Shown here one piece after another: positions 1-6,346 of a DNA stretch of 11,179 nucleotides. The stretch comes from an uncultured Prevotella sp. (GTDB lineage Bacteria; Bacteroidota; Bacteroidia; Bacteroidales; Bacteroidaceae), in assembly GCA_900762125.1 (NCBI GenBank), contig CAAFFL010000234.1, positions 1 to 11,179 of the forward strand, given 5' to 3'. The notes below the pieces were generated by a model, which had not been told where the DNA came from, did no database searches, and was given only the letters and a program-made list of their open reading frames with translations. How positions within the stretch are numbered: position 1 is the stretch's first letter; each line of letters starts with the position of its first letter. The position numbers were made by a program, and so were the translations under genes.

Positions 1-13
1 ATCGCAAATATAG

Positions 14-50
14 AAAGGTGGCGACCCACACATTGTGGCTCGCCACCTTT
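14..50. terminator. Strong hairpin, probable bidirectional terminator
   Basis: An 11-bp perfect outer stem (AAAGGTGGCGA at 14-24 with TCGCCACCTTT at 40-50) is followed inward by a C-C mismatch and a second 5-bp stem (CCACA 26-30 with TGTGG 34-38) closed by a CAT loop. On the plus strand the stem runs into TTTTCATTTATTT, a U-rich tail, so it would end a plus-strand gene lying left of the window. On the minus strand the tail is TTTCTATATTTG, so it could also stop the mntA-hepT transcript, whose last stop codon is at 113. Folding is read directly from the bases; termination is inferred. Confidence 0.7.
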
Positions 51-112
51 TCATTTATTTCCCCTCTACCGTTGGAGATGTCGGGGGAATTGTATATAAA
101 GCTATTGAGGAC

Positions 113-466
113 TCATTCTGTCCCTTCGATGGCTATTAATCTCTCGATTTGCGGTTTAAGGACAGGGAGGTCATCCTCTATCGTCGCCCAAACAACCTCC
201 GGTGTTATGGTGTAATAGCCATGCACTAACACATGTCGCATCTTCTCAATCTGCAACCAATCGACCTCAGAATGCAGTTCTTTATACTCCTTGGTGAGCA
301 TATAGACTGCTTCTCCAATGATCTCCATCTGCTTGACAAACCCAAAGAAGATGATGGGATCATCCTTGATCTCATCGAAGTTATACTTATCCTTATGTTC
401 AAGAAGCACATTGATAGCCATAAGGATATGCAGCAGGCGCCCTTTATCCTTAATTTTCTCTCTCAT
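113..466 (-). CDS. hepT: HepT-like HEPN ribonuclease toxin (DUF86)
   Basis: A 117-residue protein of the HepT/DUF86 family, all-alpha HEPN-fold RNases that form the toxin half of MntA-HepT modules. The family signature R-x4-H-x-Y is intact as RHVLVHGY (R77, H82, Y84). Arg and His are the RNase residues, and the Tyr is the residue that the partner AMPylates in characterised systems. Length fits the family (110-140). I chose the ATG at 466 because the family N-terminus begins at MREKI; a longer in-frame reading to 568 runs inside mntA and has no family similarity. The start lies 17 bp inside the 3' end of mntA, so the two are one transcript and probably translationally coupled. Base composition is clearly more AT-rich than the enzyme genes to the right, which suggests acquisition by transfer. 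Family assignment is secure; toxin activity here is inferred. Confidence 0.88.
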   Translation of the reverse strand: MREKIKDKGRLLHILMAINVLLEHKDKYNFDEIKDDPIIFFGFVKQMEIIGEAVYMLTKEYKELHSEVDWLQIEKMRHVLVHGYYTITPEVVWATIEDDLPVLKPQIERLIAIEGTE

Positions 467-758
467 AGATAAGTATTTTGTCTTTGTCTGCTGTTTCCTT
501 GGCAAAGGGGAGCAAGGCGCCTTCCTCAACAAGGTCAACCTCCTTGCCGAGTAGATGTTCCATGTCAATCATGATTTTGGCAATCTTGAACAAGGTGATG
601 CGTGCACCTTTCTCATATCTGACAATGATGTCCACATCGCTGTCCGGTCGCTCCTCGCCACGTGACGAGGATCCAAAAAGCCAAGCCTTCTCCACGGGTT
701 GTCCCTTGAAGTATCCTTGTATCTTGGGCAACATGGCCTGCATCGTTTGACTAACCAT
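450..758 (-). CDS. mntA: MntA-like nucleotidyltransferase antitoxin
   Basis: A 102-residue minimal nucleotidyltransferase. The pol-beta signature G-S-x10-D-x-D is complete (G29, S30, D41, D43, in FGSSSRG...DSDVD), and the third carboxylate is D75 in KEVDLVEE. Characterised MntA proteins neutralise HepT by transferring AMP groups from ATP to the Tyr of its R-x4-H-x-Y motif. All catalytic residues are present, so the antitoxin looks functional. It precedes hepT with a 17-bp overlap, the usual antitoxin-first order. The ATG at 758 gives a family-length N-terminus; Met6 and Met9 are alternative starts. No ribosome-binding purine tract is visible, as is common in Bacteroidetes. A matching promoter lies 29-59 bp upstream. 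Confidence 0.9.
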   Translation of the reverse strand: MVSQTMQAMLPKIQGYFKGQPVEKAWLFGSSSRGEERPDSDVDIIVRYEKGARITLFKIAKIMIDMEHLLGKEVDLVEEGALLPFAKETADKDKILIYEREN

Positions 759-786
759 AGTTTCCGACTTTTATGATTTCCAGTGG

Positions 787-817
787 CAAAGATAAGTGTT
801 TCATGCGAAAGTTGCAA
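787..817 (-). promoter_or_regulatory. Promoter of mntA-hepT (Bacteroidetes type)
   Basis: Reading the minus strand, TTG (817-815) is followed after exactly 20 nt by TATCTTTG (794-787), a full match to the Bacteroidetes -7 consensus TAnnTTTG. The predicted start of transcription is about 780-783, giving a leader of roughly 22-25 nt before the ATG at 758. The promoter lies in AT-rich DNA just inside the composition change near 845-850, so it appears to belong to the toxin-antitoxin module rather than to the older flanking DNA. Confidence 0.65.
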
Positions 818-830
818 GCAAATAGGATAG

Positions 831-974
831 AATTTATATAAAAACTGCACCTTCCCCCTGGTGAGCACGGACACGGAGCACAAGACCTACACGCTCCAGC
901 CCAATAGTCCTCTCTACCAGATTCCCTTCCCCGAGGACGTGCGGGAGAAGAACCCGAACCTGACAAACAACTAG
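831..974 (+). pseudogene. SusD/RagB family C-terminal relic
   Basis: The plus-strand frame is open from just after a TAG at 828-830 to a TAG at 972-974. From about 858 it reads as coding sequence with GC-rich third positions like the genes to the right. Its end contains PLYQIPFPEDV and then KNPNLTNN, which matches the usual end of SusD/RagB glycan- or peptide-binding lipoproteins (Y-x-IP-x-x-E-x-x-x-NPNLTQN). No start codon, signal peptide or TPR body is present; the sequence left of about 850 is AT-rich and belongs to the mntA promoter region. I read it as the last ~38 codons of a susD whose remainder was deleted or displaced when the toxin-antitoxin module arrived. The metalloprotease that follows 94 bp later is of a class often found behind susC-susD pairs, which supports the reading. 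Confidence 0.6.
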
Positions 975-985
975 CCACACGATGA

Positions 986-1003
986 CGCGGGCGTTACTCC
1001 GCG
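986..1003 (+). terminator. Weak hairpin after the SusD relic
   Basis: CGCGG (986-990) pairs with CCGCG (999-1003) around an 8-nt loop, 11 bp after the relic's stop codon, followed by ACATTATTAGTTAAAT. The stem is short and the tail only loosely U-rich. It may be the old terminator of the susD operon. It may also be chance. Confidence 0.25.
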
Positions 1004-1031
1004 ACATTATTAGTTAAATATAGTATAATCG

Positions 1032-1062
1032 TTGGCTGGGGATGAAAGATTTCGTAACTTTG
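1032..1062 (+). promoter_or_regulatory. Promoter of the zinc metalloprotease
   Basis: TTG (1032-1034), 20 nt, TAACTTTG (1055-1062): a full match to the Bacteroidetes form TTG-N19-21-TAnnTTTG. Only six bases separate the final G of the -7 box from the ATG at 1069, so transcription would begin at or within a few bases of the start codon. This favours the ATG at 1069 over the in-frame ATG at 1042, which lies inside the promoter. Confidence 0.55.
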
Positions 1063-1068
1063 TGGTCT

Positions 1069-3633
1069 ATGAACAAGCTATTTATCGCCATCACCGCACT
1101 GCTGCTGCAGGGGACGACCCTTGTGGCCGCGCCGTCGTCGACGCTTGCTGCCGACACGACGAAGAAAGAGAAACCCGTTGTTAAATCGCCGAAGGCTGAG
1201 AAGGGCGACGTTGCCAAGGTCGCGCCGCAGGACAGCACCAAGGCCATGAAGGACCATGAGGGTGCCCCCAAGGACAAGAAGGAAGAGAAGAAACTGTCGG
1301 ACTATGCCAAGCTCATCAAGAAGGGCGGCAGCCGCCAGCAGGGCCTCTTCACCGTCCGCCATATCGAGGACAAGTGGTACTTTGAGGTGCCGGAGAAGCA
1401 GCTCGGCAAGATGTTCATCGCCGTGACGCGCTTCACCAGCGTCCCCGCCGGCTTCCCGAAGAACATCGGCGAGGAGGTCAACGAGAACGTTGTCTACTTT
1501 GAGAAGCACGACGCGAAGCACCTCTGGCTGCGCAACTATGTGAAGAACGTCTTTGGCGGCGAGGAGGACGACATCACGCCCGCCGTCGACAAGGCGTCCA
1601 TCGACCCCGTCATCGCCTCGTTCAACATCATCCAGCAGGCGGACAGCGACAAGGCCGACGGCCTGCTCATCGACGTCACGCCGTTCCTGATGATGGACAA
1701 CCAGGTGACGTCCTTCGACAACAGCGACCGGAAATACCTGAAGGTCGGCGGACTGCTGCATGACCTCTCCGCCATCGACACCATCCAGACCTACCCCATC
1801 AACATGGAGATCAAGACGCTGCGCACCTATAGCTGTGAGCCCGGCCTAACGGGTGCCACACAGACGGGCTTCGTGACGTTGAGCTTGAATACGAGTCTCG
1901 TGGCGCTCCCCGAGGAGCCGATGCAGCCGCGCTATGACGACGAGCGCGTGGGCTACTTCAATGTGCGCCGCACGGAGTATACGGACAAGGACGTGAAGCA
2001 CAAGGCGATCATCGCCCGCTACCGTCTCGAGCCGAAGGATGAGAAGGCCTACCGCCAGGGTCGCCTCACCGAACCGAAGAAGCAGATCGTCTACTATATC
2101 GACCCCGCGACACCCGAGAAATGGGTGCCCTACCTCATGGCGGGCATCAACGACTGGAACAAAGCCTTTGAGGCAGCGGGCTTCAAGAACGCCATCGTCG
2201 CCAAGCGATGGCCAAAGGATGCTGCGGAGAAGGGCATGAGCGTCGACGATGCACGCTACTGTGTGCTGCGCTATCTGCCGTCGGAGATTGAGAATGCCTA
2301 TGGCCCGCACGTCTCCGACCCGCGCAGCGGTGAGATCCTCGAGAGCCACATCTGCTGGTACCACAACGTGATGCAGCTCGTGCACGACTGGTACATGGTG
2401 CAGTGCGGACCCTCCGATCCGCGTGCCCGCACGATGCACTTCGACGACGAGCTCATGGGACAGCTCATCCGCTTCGTCTCGTCGCATGAGGTGGGCCACA
2501 CGCTCGGCCTGCGCCACAACATGGTCGCCTCGAGCTCCACGCCTGTGGAGAACCTCCGCAACAAGGCATGGGTGGAGAAGCACGGCCACACCGTGAGCAT
2601 CATGGACTATGCCCGCTTCAACTATGTCGCACAGCCCGAGGACCACGTCTCCCACAAGGGACTGTTCCCCCGCATCAACGACTACGACTGCTGGGCCATC
2701 AAGTGGGGCTACCAGTGGCGGCCGGAGTTCAAGGGCAAGCCGCTGGCAGAGCGCGACGCCCTGCGCAAGGAGGTCACCGCGAAGCTGAAGAAGAACCCGA
2801 GCCTGCGCTATGTCGGCGACGAGGGTCGCGGCATGGATCCGCGCTCGCAGACGGAGGACCTCGGCAACAACTCGATGAAGGCCAGCGACTACGGTATGAA
2901 GAACCTCAAGCGTGTCATCGCAGGACTGCCGAAGTGGACCGCGCAGACCGACGGGCAGACCGAGGACCTCGAGGAGATGTACAAGGCTGTGCTCTCACAG
3001 TATCGTCGCTACTGTGGTCATGTGCAGCGCAACCTCGCAGGCACTTATAATAACAACTGGCCTGCAGAGAAGAACCTTGACTATGTGCCGAAGGCCACGC
3101 AGCAGGAGGTGCTCTCGTGGATTGACCGCAACGTCCTCACCGTGCCGGAGTGGATGTACCCCGAGGCCATCACGACGAAGATTGGCCTTGACCCCAACGA
3201 CGACATCAACAACCGTGTGACGTCGCTCATCACCTATCTCATGAGCGCGGACCTCATCACGGTTATCGGCATGCAGGCAAAGTACCCTGTCGACGAATAC
3301 CTCAGTGACGTCTTCAACATCGTCTGGAAGCCCACCACCGGCATGACGCCGTTCCAGGCGAAGTGGCGCCGTGCCGAGGAGCGGGCGTATGTCAACAGTC
3401 TGAACATCGCCCTCATGCCGAAGGCCACGACGGACAAGAACGCCAGCATCCAGCCGGCCACACGCTACAGCGACACGGCGCTCTACCTCCTGGCACAGCT
3501 CGACAAGACCGAGGCCTGCCTCCAGCAGCAGGTGAAGGCCGCCCCGGCCGGCAGCCTCAACGCCGCTCACTACCGCGACCTCCTGCTGAAGGTGCAGCAG
3601 ATCCGTGGCGCGTACAACAAGATTGAGAAGTAA
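1069..3633 (+). CDS. Secreted zinc-dependent metalloprotease (DUF5118/DUF5117/DUF4953 type)
   Basis: An 854-residue metzincin-like protease. From the ATG at 1069 it has a signal peptide (Lys, then the hydrophobic run LFIAITALLLQ, with a cleavage region near TLVAAPS). There is no lipobox Cys, so periplasmic or exported release is likely. Next comes a Lys/Glu-rich low-complexity linker (about residues 25-85), then a DUF5118-like segment (YAKLIKKGG...GLFTVRH...WYFEVP), the DUF5117 region, and the catalytic DUF4953 region with HEVGHTLGLRH (H473, E474, H477, H483). These bind zinc and activate water. A Met-turn candidate, SIMDYAR, places Met512 29 residues after the third His. Length matches full members of this Bacteroidetes family. 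The substrate is unknown; a role in peptide use beside a SusCD transporter is inferred from the SusD relic upstream. The nine-codon-longer start at 1042 is rejected because it would bury the signal peptide. Confidence 0.9.
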   Translation: MNKLFIAITALLLQGTTLVAAPSSTLAADTTKKEKPVVKSPKAEKGDVAKVAPQDSTKAMKDHEGAPKDKKEEKKLSDYAKLIKKGGSRQQGLFTVRHIEDKWYFEVPEKQLGKMFIAVTRFTSVPAGFPKNIGEEVNENVVYFEKHDAKHLWLRNYVKNVFGGEEDDITPAVDKASIDPVIASFNIIQQADSDKADGLLIDVTPFLMMDNQVTSFDNSDRKYLKVGGLLHDLSAIDTIQTYPINMEIKTLRTYSCEPGLTGATQTGFVTLSLNTSLVALPEEPMQPRYDDERVGYFNVRRTEYTDKDVKHKAIIARYRLEPKDEKAYRQGRLTEPKKQIVYYIDPATPEKWVPYLMAGINDWNKAFEAAGFKNAIVAKRWPKDAAEKGMSVDDARYCVLRYLPSEIENAYGPHVSDPRSGEILESHICWYHNVMQLVHDWYMVQCGPSDPRARTMHFDDELMGQLIRFVSSHEVGHTLGLRHNMVASSSTPVENLRNKAWVEKHGHTVSIMDYARFNYVAQPEDHVSHKGLFPRINDYDCWAIKWGYQWRPEFKGKPLAERDALRKEVTAKLKKNPSLRYVGDEGRGMDPRSQTEDLGNNSMKASDYGMKNLKRVIAGLPKWTAQTDGQTEDLEEMYKAVLSQYRRYCGHVQRNLAGTYNNNWPAEKNLDYVPKATQQEVLSWIDRNVLTVPEWMYPEAITTKIGLDPNDDINNRVTSLITYLMSADLITVIGMQAKYPVDEYLSDVFNIVWKPTTGMTPFQAKWRRAEERAYVNSLNIALMPKATTDKNASIQPATRYSDTALYLLAQLDKTEACLQQQVKAAPAGSLNAAHYRDLLLKVQQIRGAYNKIEK

Positions 3634-3657
3634 CCGCCTCAACTTTCGCAGGTAATA

Positions 3658-3703
3658 CAAAAACAAGTTAAAGAACACCTTGGTGTTCTTTAACTTGTTT
3701 TTG
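3658..3703. terminator. Perfect 22-bp palindromic terminator
   Basis: 3658-3679 (CAAAAACAAGTTAAAGAACACC in two parts: CAAAAACAAG then TTAAAGAACACC) is exactly complementary to 3682-3703, with only TT between. The A-rich left arm and T-rich right arm give a U-tract on either transcript. It lies 25 bp after the protease stop codon and 25 bp beyond the stop of the convergent small gene at 3729, so it should end both. No mismatch is present. Confidence 0.85.
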
Positions 3704-3728
3704 TTTATGATTCAAATGCGAAGAGTTA

Positions 3729-3971
3729 TTAAATTCTTTCTGCGGCACGGCGGATACGGTTGCTAAGGTCGAATAGTGCACCTCGCATCTGTTCGGTTTC
3801 AGCTTCATTGAAGCCGCCTTTTCCACCATTACCATCTATTCCGTCCATCTTGTGATAGAACCACGAGGATGATTTACCAAAATAAGTATTGGCAAAATCA
3901 CGCCATGACACAGACATCAGAATGTCCTGAACCTTTTTCTTCATATCGGTTACCACGATAGGGGCTTGCAT
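3729..3971 (-). CDS. Small DUF5053-like protein
   Basis: An 80-residue basic-acidic soluble protein without signal peptide. Its centre, NTYFGKSSSWFYHKMDG, followed by a Gly/Asn-rich turn and a predicted helix (EAETEQMRGALFDLSNRI), resembles DUF5053, a family of short Bacteroidetes proteins of unknown function. The YFGKS-S-W pattern looks like the recognition part of a small HTH, but that is only a guess. The start is uncertain: ATG at 3971 (used here), GTG at 3974, or ATG at 3944, which would give MKKKVQDIL, a more typical-looking N-terminus. The stop codon of the CE6-CE1 gene is 43 bp upstream and I see no TAnnTTTG box between, so read-through transcription is possible. It is distinctly more AT-rich than its neighbours, suggesting a different origin. 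Confidence 0.6.
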   Translation of the reverse strand: MQAPIVVTDMKKKVQDILMSVSWRDFANTYFGKSSSWFYHKMDGIDGNGGKGGFNEAETEQMRGALFDLSNRIRRAAERI

Positions 3972-4014
3972 CACTGTCTATTGTAGTAAGTAAGTCTTTA
4001 CACTATCTTTTTTA

Positions 4015-5952
4015 TTATCGCCAGAGCTTCGGGATGAACTCCCGGAGGCAGCGGCGCCAGGTGAGCCACTCGTGGGCGGTGCCCTCGGAGACGAAGGCGT
4101 CGACCTTGAGGCCCGCGTTGCGCAGCGTCTTGACGAGCTGCGTGGTGCCCATCTGCTCCTCCGTGCCGCAGCCCAGGAAGAGGTAGTGGATCTTCTGGTT
4201 GAACTCCTCGGGGCGAGAGAGGATGCCATTGTACATCGTCCGGATGCTCGTGCTGTCCAGACCGAAGATGGCGCCACTGAAGCCACCCATGTAGGAGAAC
4301 AGGTCGAGGTGGATGAGTACGATGTCGAACGTCTGGTGGCCGCCCCACGACAGTCCCGCCATGGCACGGTGGTCACGGTCCGTGAGCGTGCGGAAGTTGC
4401 TGTCGATGGCCGGGATGAGGTCGTGGATCATGACGTCGTAGAACGTGCTGCCATACTTTGCGCGGTCGCCGTTGCGGAAGTCGAACGGCATCTTCACGTC
4501 GCCACTCTCCATCACGACGATCATCGGCATGGCCTTGCCCTCGGCGATGAGGTTGTCCATGATGTTCTGCATGAAGCCCTGATGGCTCCATCCTGTCTCG
4601 TCCTCACCCATACCATGCTGCAGGTAGAGCACGGGGTAGCACTGCTGACGGTTCTCATAGTCGGCGGGAGTGTAGACCATCGCCCGTCGCCACTCGCCCT
4701 TCGCCGTGGAGAAGTACTGGAACGAGCGCACCTGTCCCTTCTTTACGCCCTGCTGCGGCCGGTAGTAGTTGCCCGCGTCGCCCTCGGGAATCTCGATGCC
4801 CGAGCTCTGTCGGCAACAGCCGAAGAACGTGTCGCTGGCAGGGTCGCATACGTTCACGCCGTCGATGTTGAGGAAGTAATAGTGGAATCCGACGGGCAGC
4901 GGGTCGCTGTGGCCCGTCCATGTGCCTTGCTCGTCGCGCTGCAGCTCATACTGCTTGCCACAGATGTCCGCCTTCACCATCGTCGCCTGTGGCGCAGTGA
5001 TGCGGAACCATGCCCGGCGCTGCGCGTCCACCTTCGGGAAGTCGTTGCCCGGCTCGGCATAGAGCGACGTCACCGCATCGGCGGGCACCTTGACGGGCTC
5101 CGCCACCTTCACGCCCAGCAGCCGGAGCATCGTCAGGGCATAGCGGCGGCCGAGCTCACGATAGCCTGCGGCATCGAAGTGGAGGAGGTCCGGAGCATTG
5201 GTGCAGCCCTTCGAGGAGATCACCTGTGCGGTGTGCACCGTCTGCGGCAGGGCGTCGATGGTCTCGTTCATCGCGATGCAGCGGCCCTTGCCATCGGCGC
5301 GCACCACCTCACCCGCGAGCAGCGGCACGTCCTCCGTCTTCAGGTGCAGGTCGGCGATGAGCTGGTTGTAGACGTAGGCCACCTTCGTCGGCCAGGTCTT
5401 GTCGCCCGAGTTCGACTCGCCCTGATGCATCAGGATGCCCTTGATGACGCCGTCTTTCTGCGCGCGGCGAGCGAGCTTCACCAGTCGGCGGTATGGGTTG
5501 TTGTCGTAGGCCTTCAGCATGCCCTTCATCCACTGCGGGGCACGCGTCTTCACATAGTGGCCGATGCTGTCCTCCATGAATGTCTCGATGTGACAGCCAC
5601 CGATGGCCACGGTGATGACGCCCACGCGCACATTCTTCGGCAGGTGCTTCACCATCGTCCGACCGAAGTAGTCCACCGGCGTGAGACCCGTCTGCGGACG
5701 GCAGAGTGGCGGCACGGCAGTGTACCACTGGCCCATCTTCCGTCCGAGGTTCTCGTCGTCGACGGCGGCCATCATCTGGAAGCGCGGGTCGATGCCCTCG
5801 CAGTCCTGCTGCTCGATGCGTGCGTTGCCCTCCATGTTCGACTGTCCGAAGCAGAGGAAGATGTAGAAGTTGGGGTCTGGCGCGGCTGCTGCGGGCAGCG
5901 TCAGCAGGTTGCACACGGCCAGCAGCATGATCAGAATGAATCTTTTGCTCAT
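4015..5952 (-). CDS. CE6-CE1 two-domain carbohydrate esterase
   Basis: A 645-residue secreted fusion of two esterases. Signal peptide: residues 1-24 (MSKRFILIMLLAV..., ending PAAAA). Domain 1 (about 25-275) is a SASA/CE6-type SGNH esterase with GQSNMEG (Ser38), HQGES (176-180) and DLLHFD (Asp255, His258), as in acetylxylan esterases. A beta-sandwich E-set-like segment follows (about 290-385). Domain 2 (about 407-645) is an alpha/beta-hydrolase of the CE1/esterase D type, with the LQHG oxyanion loop, GLSWGG (Ser535) and His627 in TAHEW, as in feruloyl or acetyl xylan esterases. At the usual acid position (GCGT-x-D) this protein has GCGTEE, so Glu599 may replace Asp. The ATG at 5952 is chosen because it directly begins the signal peptide; an upstream in-frame ATG at 6057 would span the promoter. 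It likely removes acetyl and hydroxycinnamoyl groups from xylan and so assists the glycosidases encoded to the right. Confidence 0.88.
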   Translation of the reverse strand: MSKRFILIMLLAVCNLLTLPAAAAPDPNFYIFLCFGQSNMEGNARIEQQDCEGIDPRFQMMAAVDDENLGRKMGQWYTAVPPLCRPQTGLTPVDYFGRTMVKHLPKNVRVGVITVAIGGCHIETFMEDSIGHYVKTRAPQWMKGMLKAYDNNPYRRLVKLARRAQKDGVIKGILMHQGESNSGDKTWPTKVAYVYNQLIADLHLKTEDVPLLAGEVVRADGKGRCIAMNETIDALPQTVHTAQVISSKGCTNAPDLLHFDAAGYRELGRRYALTMLRLLGVKVAEPVKVPADAVTSLYAEPGNDFPKVDAQRRAWFRITAPQATMVKADICGKQYELQRDEQGTWTGHSDPLPVGFHYYFLNIDGVNVCDPASDTFFGCCRQSSGIEIPEGDAGNYYRPQQGVKKGQVRSFQYFSTAKGEWRRAMVYTPADYENRQQCYPVLYLQHGMGEDETGWSHQGFMQNIMDNLIAEGKAMPMIVVMESGDVKMPFDFRNGDRAKYGSTFYDVMIHDLIPAIDSNFRTLTDRDHRAMAGLSWGGHQTFDIVLIHLDLFSYMGGFSGAIFGLDSTSIRTMYNGILSRPEEFNQKIHYLFLGCGTEEQMGTTQLVKTLRNAGLKVDAFVSEGTAHEWLTWRRCLREFIPKLWR

Positions 5953-5990
5953 AGGGTTTATAGGGTTATTGGATATTGACTCGATTGCTG

Positions 5991-5998
5991 CAAAATTA
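5991..5998 (-). promoter_or_regulatory. -7 box of the CE6-CE1 gene
   Basis: TAATTTTG on the minus strand (5998 to 5991) is a full match to TAnnTTTG, 38 bp before the start codon at 5952, implying a leader of about 30-35 nt. No good TTTG lies at the expected distance upstream, so the promoter may be weak or need an activator. The leader carries a direct repeat, AACCCTATAAACCCTATG, ending in the start codon. Confidence 0.5.
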
Positions 5999-6250
5999 CG
6001 CCAATTTCCTATAAACCCGTCTCCGTGGTGTCTCAAATACTTGCTGAGACGTATCATCCTGCCGTTATTTTGGCTTTGCTGTGGCCGTTGATGCCATAGC
6101 GCTGGTATCCGGATGGGTGCCTGTGAAGTGCGATGCTATAGCGTACACAAGGGCAGTTATGGTGCGCACGCCGACCTTGTTGCCCTTCAGCTTCTTAATT
6201 GCCATAGTATTACAATTTAATGGTTATGGTTGTCGTTCGATAGTGTTCTG
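5999..6250. other. Intergenic stretch between CE6-CE1 promoter and repeat element
   Basis: Apart from the weak small ORF at 6065-6205, this stretch holds no gene I can support. On the minus strand GTCTCA...TGAGAC (around 6030-6052) can form a 6-bp stem without a U-tail, so it is not a terminator. A long plus-strand frame through 6081-6521 crosses the repeat element and changes character there; it has no family similarity. I found no residue of the missing 5' part of the AraC-type regulator here. Confidence 0.5.
6065..6205 (-). CDS. Possible 46-residue small ORF
   Basis: An ATG at 6205 opens a 46-codon frame ending in TAA at 6065. The product starts MAIKKLKGNK (strongly basic), continues with an amphipathic or weakly hydrophobic run (VGVRTITALVYAIASHF) and ends in an Ala/Thr/Ser-rich tail (about residues 27-46). 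I do not recognise a family. The basic start followed by one hydrophobic stretch could be a small membrane-associated peptide, but chance remains plausible at this length. It lies between the repeat element and the CE6-CE1 promoter in DNA that otherwise has no gene. No clear TAnnTTTG box precedes it. Confidence 0.3.
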   Translation of the reverse strand: MAIKKLKGNKVGVRTITALVYAIASHFTGTHPDTSAMASTATAKPK

Positions 6251-6346
6251 GTCATCCTTCGGCACGTGCCTCAGAAGTACGTGGCACGTGCCTCAGAAGT
6301 ACGTGGCACGTGCCTCAGAAGCGCGTGGCACGTGCCGCAGGATGAC
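6251..6346. repeat. 96-bp repeat element: tandem 22-bp units with terminal inverted repeats
   Basis: Three 22-bp units start at 6261, 6283 and 6305; the first two are identical and the third differs by two bases. Each begins with the perfect 10-bp palindrome GGCACGTGCC and continues TCAGAAG. A fourth GGCACGTGCC starts at 6327. The outer 20 bases, 6251-6270 (GTCATCCTTC then the palindrome) and 6327-6346 (the palindrome then GCAGGATGAC), are inverted copies with one mismatch, so the block is a closed symmetrical element. The plus-strand AraC-type homology begins immediately at its right end. Similar GTCATCC...GGCACGTGCC blocks are, as I recall, dispersed in some Prevotella and Bacteroides genomes; I cannot check this here. 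Confidence 0.75.

Noticed and set aside
18..215. 65-codon plus-strand frame at the left edge
   Set aside because: It runs through the hairpin at 14-50 and antisense to the 3' end of hepT; no motif.
467..568. 34-residue N-terminal extension of HepT
   Set aside because: It lies wholly within mntA in another frame and has no HepT similarity; the family start is MREKI at 466.
1024..1029. TATAAT as a -10 box for the metalloprotease
   Set aside because: Bacteroidetes housekeeping sigma prefers TAnnTTTG, and a full match with correct spacing lies 30 bp downstream.
1846..2655. 269-codon minus-strand frame inside the metalloprotease, and similar ones at 1078-1761 and 2995-3678
   Set aside because: Shadow frames of a GC-rich coding strand; no signal peptide, motif or sensible composition.
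4072..5979. 635-codon plus-strand frame opposite the CE6-CE1 gene
   Set aside because: It is the mirror of a GC-rich gene: rich in His, Arg, Val and Ala, with no family similarity, while the minus strand has complete esterase motifs.
5953..6057. 35-residue N-terminal extension of the CE6-CE1 protein from the ATG at 6057
   Set aside because: It would cover the TAATTTTG box and bury a normal signal peptide; the extension has no family similarity.
6261..6346. CRISPR array
   Set aside because: The 22-bp units are directly contiguous with no spacers, and there are no cas genes in the window.
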